In this document: one piece after another, positions 19,456 through 22,905 of the stretch
Position numbering within the stretch: position 1 is the first letter of the stretch
How the letters are laid out: every line of letters starts with the position of its first letter
DNA from: Candidatus Saccharimonadota bacterium
GTDB taxonomy: Bacteria; Patescibacteriota; Saccharimonadia; Saccharimonadales; Saccharimonadaceae
DNA length: 22,905 nt
Direction of reading: 5' to 3'
Assembly (NCBI GenBank): GCA_017964115.1
Contig: JAGCSL010000093.1
Coordinates: 1 to 22,905 of the forward strand
Program-made: the position numbers and the translations under genes
The notes under the pieces: model-generated
Database searches by the model: none
What the model was told of the DNA's origin: nothing
The model's input: the letters and a program-made list of their open reading frames with translations, nothing else

Positions 19456-21668
19456 TGTAAATTCTTAATAAAAGTAGGCGTAATATTTTTAATTTGGAAT
19501 TTTGTTTGGCGCATACTTGCATCTGCTACGGCTAGAGCATGCTGTATTTTATCTTCATAAATATTATCCGAGAACGTCACACTCATTCTGGCGGCTAATT
19601 CCTTTAAATACTTACTCTCAATATCTGCAGTCGCCGATTCGCACAACGCAAGCAGGGCATTAATCATCATTTGTTTACCGTTCTCATCTTCATTACCCAT
19701 ACGGTCAAAGAATGATTGATAATCATCAAAATGCGTTAGCAAATAATCATATAGCTGCTTTGAATTACTCTCATTTCGAGTTTTCAATAATAGTTGCTCA
19801 AGCACATATTTTTCGGTATCCCTACGTTCCGAAAGGGGATATTGCACATTCAATATCTTTTCGATAATTTCGATATCCGAAATCGCATCGCAATAAATTG
19901 CCGCATAGCACCATTCATTTTCATTATTATTATCACCAATAAAACTGGCTAAACTATGATCCTTTTGCTTCTTAAAGCTCAGTACATAACGTTTTTTATC
20001 CACCACATCGTCGATTGCGACAAAATTACGCTCAATTTTTTCACTCAAGTGCTTCCTTAACTTTCGATCAATTAACGATAAGTCCTGGATACTCATTATC
20101 CAGCTTAAACTTTCTTTAAAAGTTTTCGCACAATTTTCATCATTAAAGCTTACTTCGTGACGATGCAAAATCGGCCACACGTCGCCAATTCGTGGCCAAA
20201 AGATATCATTAATTAATTTTTCGATTTCTTTTTGCACTTCTTTGTTTTCTTCTGGAATGAGTTTCCAAAACTCATTCAGTACGTCACAAGCCATCCAGAA
20301 CAGACTATAATCATCATCATTTTCAACTTGCAAGTTCTTAATAATCGAAACAACTGCCGGTAGAACTTCGCTATATTTTTTATAGTCTGCTACTTGCATA
20401 TAATTACATAGATAATATGTCGCGAATTTATGATTATATTTGCCAGAAATAATTTGTTTCTGAATCTCTTTATCGGCAGAAGTCGAAAAATTGACAAGCT
20501 TTGGTTCCTTAAAAAACTTTTCGGGCTCTTTCGTTTCTTGTAAGCTTTTTAGGCTCACATTGATTGTCTCAAGCTGTATATATTTCTCGCGAATATCTTC
20601 ACCAAGCAAAGCATTTATGCGCGGATAAAATGCACAGATATTTTGCGAAAGATTCTTATAATCGAAGAAATCATAAATAAAGTGCACAATCTTCGTTAAG
20701 GGCACTTTATCAAGAATATAACTAGCTCTATAGACACTCAGGTTGCGTTTGTAATCTAACTTTGACTCCGACATACGCAAAAACGTGTCGTTATTCAAAT
20801 ATTTAATATAACTAATTCCAGCAATCCATTCTTGCGTCGTGAATTCAAGTTCGGAACGATGCAAAAACAGACCAAGCAACATCGACGCAAACTCAATTTC
20901 ATCTTCATCCGCAAACAAAAAGTTGCTATAGTTTTCCATCAATATTTGTTTAGTATCATAATAATTATCGACTAGCTGCGAAACCACGCTTTGCGCCGTA
21001 AATTCCGACATCGGAATTGAATTAATTAAATCAAGATATTCTTTAAACATCTCCTGATTCGTAATAACGTTGTTGTTTGCGATACTATCCGCATAACGCA
21101 TTTTTACAATCGAACCGTCGTTTAATGAAGTGACACCAATCTTACCAAAATATTCATTGTGAATCTGACGAAACTTGTCGTTTTTCAAAAGGCGACCAAC
21201 CCGCACTAATTGCGCAACGCCGTCCGTATAATTCAGTAAACTGTCGCGCAAGCGCTCAAAAACTTCTCGACGATGCGGATTAATCAAATAGCTATTTTTG
21301 TTGTTCTGAAATACGAAACCGCCCAAATCATTATTTGCATCTAGTGTAGCACCCTTGTGGATTAGCACGCGGTATGAAAAGCCATTCGTTTTGAAACGAT
21401 AATTACGAAACATATCCGCAAAAGCATAACGATCCATAAAACCAATAAAGCCATGATAAAACTCAGCCGACTCGGCATAATGAACTTCATATTCTTGCAT
21501 TTTGCCATCAATTAGAAGATAAAAATGAATCAAAGCATCGTGCATAGAAGAGAAGCGCGGCTCAATCATTTCCATATAAATGACGCGGCGATGATAGCGA
21601 TGAAAAAGTTCATAATTTAAATCTTCCATCGTTACATTTAACTTCTTTACGCCTTTTACTCCCGACAT
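19452..21668 (-). CDS. Large hypothetical protein, 738 aa
   Basis: I recognise no family. The protein is soluble and almost entirely helical by composition, rich in Leu, Asn, Asp, Glu, Lys and Tyr, with no signal peptide or clear membrane helix. The N-terminal 140 residues contain aromatic-rich strands (YHRRVIYMEMIEPRF, IHFYLLIDGKMQEYEVHY), possibly a small separate domain; the rest suggests a long helical-repeat scaffold. No Walker, nuclease or methylase motif is visible. A TATAAT exactly 6 nt before the ATG predicts a leaderless mRNA. It is divergent, 34 bp away, from a UvrD-type helicase, which may mean co-regulation, but no functional link is shown. Confidence 0.85.
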   Translation of the reverse strand: MSGVKGVKKLNVTMEDLNYELFHRYHRRVIYMEMIEPRFSSMHDALIHFYLLIDGKMQEYEVHYAESAEFYHGFIGFMDRYAFADMFRNYRFKTNGFSYRVLIHKGATLDANNDLGGFVFQNNKNSYLINPHRREVFERLRDSLLNYTDGVAQLVRVGRLLKNDKFRQIHNEYFGKIGVTSLNDGSIVKMRYADSIANNNVITNQEMFKEYLDLINSIPMSEFTAQSVVSQLVDNYYDTKQILMENYSNFLFADEDEIEFASMLLGLFLHRSELEFTTQEWIAGISYIKYLNNDTFLRMSESKLDYKRNLSVYRASYILDKVPLTKIVHFIYDFFDYKNLSQNICAFYPRINALLGEDIREKYIQLETINVSLKSLQETKEPEKFFKEPKLVNFSTSADKEIQKQIISGKYNHKFATYYLCNYMQVADYKKYSEVLPAVVSIIKNLQVENDDDYSLFWMACDVLNEFWKLIPEENKEVQKEIEKLINDIFWPRIGDVWPILHRHEVSFNDENCAKTFKESLSWIMSIQDLSLIDRKLRKHLSEKIERNFVAIDDVVDKKRYVLSFKKQKDHSLASFIGDNNNENEWCYAAIYCDAISDIEIIEKILNVQYPLSERRDTEKYVLEQLLLKTRNESNSKQLYDYLLTHFDDYQSFFDRMGNEDENGKQMMINALLALCESATADIESKYLKELAARMSVTFSDNIYEDKIQHALAVADASMRQTKFQIKNITPTFIKNLH

Positions 21669-21674
21669 ATTTAC

Positions 21675-21683
21675 ATTATAACA
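21675..21683 (-). promoter_or_regulatory. Leaderless-type promoter of the 738-aa gene (TGT TATAAT)
   Basis: Consensus TATAAT preceded by TGT on minus, ending 6 nt before ATG 21668. It lies 10 nt from the oppositely oriented helicase -10. Confidence 0.75.
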
Positions 21684-21687
21684 GTCT

Positions 21688-21696
21688 TGGTATAAT
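21688..21696 (+). promoter_or_regulatory. Leaderless-type promoter of the helicase gene (TGG TATAAT)
   Basis: Consensus extended -10 ending exactly 6 nt before ATG 21703, with no Shine-Dalgarno sequence. Confidence 0.75.
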
Positions 21697-21702
21697 TAGA
21701 TT

Positions 21703-22905
21703 ATGGAATTCGAACAGGCATATAAAAATCTCAACGAACAACAACGCGCAGCCGTAGATCATATCGACGGGCCATTATTGGTTATTGCTGGGCCAGGCAC
21801 CGGCAAAACACAACTTCTATCGATTCGCGTCGCGAACATTCTAAAGCAAACCGACGTCGGCCCAGAAAACATACTATGTTTAACCTTCACCGAAACCGGT
21901 GCCAGTAATATGCGCAAACGTCTAGCGGATTTTATTGGCCCAGAAGCTTATAAAGTTCAAATTCAAACCTACCATGCCTTTGGCTCCTATATTCTCCAAG
22001 AGCATCGTCCAGATCTAACCGCCGCCATCGACGAACTCGAACGCTTCACGATGATTCGCCAAATCCAGGAATCGCTCGATTCGACCGATATTTTGCGCCC
22101 CGAATTCTATACTAGCTCAATTATTTCTGCCATTTCCGACCTGAAATCTGCCGCACTTGGACCAGAAGATATTCGCAAAATCGTCAACCGTAACCAAATT
22201 GATTGCGCTAAAATTTATTCTACTATCTCCGAAGATATCCAAGCTACGCGCGGTTTGCGTTACCCAAAATCTGCCGAGGTTTATGGACGAATTCTCGAAG
22301 CTATTAAATCGTTCGTCGATGCACCTTCCGCGCCAGAATATATCGTAGGTAAAGTTGAGCCAATTGCCAATATTTATTTCCGCTCACTCGCAGAAGCTTT
22401 ATTAAAAGAAGAAAATTCTGACAAACCGTCCGCCAAATTAACTGGAAAATGGCGTGATAAATTCTTCAAAAAAGACAAAAACAACAACTATGTTTTCGGC
22501 GACGATATCGCCAATAAAAAACTCCTCAGTCTGGCAAATATCATGGAAAAATATAGCGCCGCGTTAAACGCGTCTGGCCTTTTCGATTATGACGACATGA
22601 TTCTAAATGCCATCGATTTTCTTAAAAACGACGATGAAAAACGTTACAACGCCCAAGAACGCTTCCAATATATCCTGCTAGACGAATTCCAGGACACAAA
22701 CGACGCTCAAGCCCAATTAGTTAGCCTACTCACCGACAATCCGAGCAACGAAGGCCGACCAAACATCATGGCTGTAGGCGACGACGATCAGGCTATTTAC
22801 GGCTTCCAGGGCGCCAACACATCGAATTTCTTTGATTTTGACGCAAAATATCACCCAGAACAAATATTCCTCACAAAAAACTATCGTTCATCTGCACCAA
22901 TTCTC
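21703..22905 (+). CDS. UvrD/PcrA-type superfamily 1 DNA helicase (3' partial)
   Basis: The first 401 codons of a 3'-to-5' DNA helicase are present and the frame is open at the right edge. The Q motif is LNEQQRAAV at residues 10-18, Walker A is AGPGTGKT at 29-36, motif Ia lies in LCLTFTETGASNMRKRL, motif II is DEFQDT at 327-332, motif III is GDDDQAIYGFQGA at 359-371, and TKNYRS begins motif IV. This order is that of UvrD/Rep/PcrA helicases acting in repair or replication restart. The missing C-terminus would show whether it is a plain UvrD or carries an AddB/Cas4-like nuclease domain, as many CPR homologs do. A promoter 6 nt upstream fixes the start. Confidence 0.95.
   Translation, partial: MEFEQAYKNLNEQQRAAVDHIDGPLLVIAGPGTGKTQLLSIRVANILKQTDVGPENILCLTFTETGASNMRKRLADFIGPEAYKVQIQTYHAFGSYILQEHRPDLTAAIDELERFTMIRQIQESLDSTDILRPEFYTSSIISAISDLKSAALGPEDIRKIVNRNQIDCAKIYSTISEDIQATRGLRYPKSAEVYGRILEAIKSFVDAPSAPEYIVGKVEPIANIYFRSLAEALLKEENSDKPSAKLTGKWRDKFFKKDKNNNYVFGDDIANKKLLSLANIMEKYSAALNASGLFDYDDMILNAIDFLKNDDEKRYNAQERFQYILLDEFQDTNDAQAQLVSLLTDNPSNEGRPNIMAVGDDDQAIYGFQGANTSNFFDFDAKYHPEQIFLTKNYRSSAPIL

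Noticed and set aside
1..22905. TGA recoded as glycine (Absconditabacteria/Gracilibacteria code)
   Set aside because: TGA ends the DegV gene at a natural family C-terminus followed by a terminator, and ends the 215-aa membrane protein just before the next promoter.
1..22905. CRISPR array, insertion sequence or classical defence island
   Set aside because: No regularly spaced repeats, transposase, integrase, Cas or restriction-modification motifs were seen; the UvrD-type helicase alone is not evidence of a defence system.

Overview
The window looks like a piece of a small, dense genome from a Patescibacteria/CPR bacterium, most likely Candidatus Saccharibacteria (TM7). This is inferred from the partial surface protein at the left edge, whose tyrosine-rich C-terminus ends in RELPTRY, from the large VirB6/TrbL-like membrane protein, from the MacB-type transporter, and from the many short orphan proteins. 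TGA is used as a normal stop (for example at 18601-18603 and 11755-11757), so this is code 11 and not the recoded TGA=Gly lineages. Phylum assignment is inference; no rRNA gene is present.

Layout, left to right: the 3' end of a cell-surface protein (2-256); tRNA-Ala(TGC); an acidic orphan protein; a TrhA/hemolysin III membrane protein, divergent from a DUF362 protein that heads a CorA and membrane-protein operon; a DUF308/HdeD-like membrane protein; a two-gene envelope module (394-aa single-pass protein plus 1139-aa VirB6/TrbL-like protein). On the minus strand follow a flavodoxin, a membrane-anchored cyclophilin-like protein, PgeF, a 34-aa small ORF and an AIG1/Pr6Pr-like membrane protein. 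Then come tRNA-Gln(TTG) with a partial duplicate of its 3' end, another acidic orphan, a MacB-type ABC transporter pair, a 64-aa membrane protein, an RlmD/TrmA-type RNA methyltransferase, a 135-aa orphan, a DegV protein, a short GpsA, a 738-aa orphan, and the start of a UvrD/PcrA-type helicase running off the right edge.

The most striking signal is regulatory. Eleven genes that appear to have their own promoter carry a -10 hexamer at a nearly fixed distance from the start codon: exactly 6 nt between -10 and ATG in nine cases and 9 nt in two. Because transcription normally starts about 7 nt after the -10, these mRNAs should be leaderless or nearly so. Genes inside operons and a second set of genes (1334-, 10833-, 13349-, 15862-, 17185+, 17710+) instead have Shine-Dalgarno sequences, most behind 20-65 nt leaders. 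The window is extremely compact: stop codons form parts of -10 boxes, a ribosome site overlaps a stop, two stop codons overlap tail to tail, and two divergent promoter pairs fit in 34 and 39 bp. The other main oddity is a 51-bp exact repeat of the tRNA-Gln 3' end plus terminator, enclosing a 74-bp segment with a 16-bp hairpin. I saw no CRISPR array, transposase, integrase or recognised defence system.
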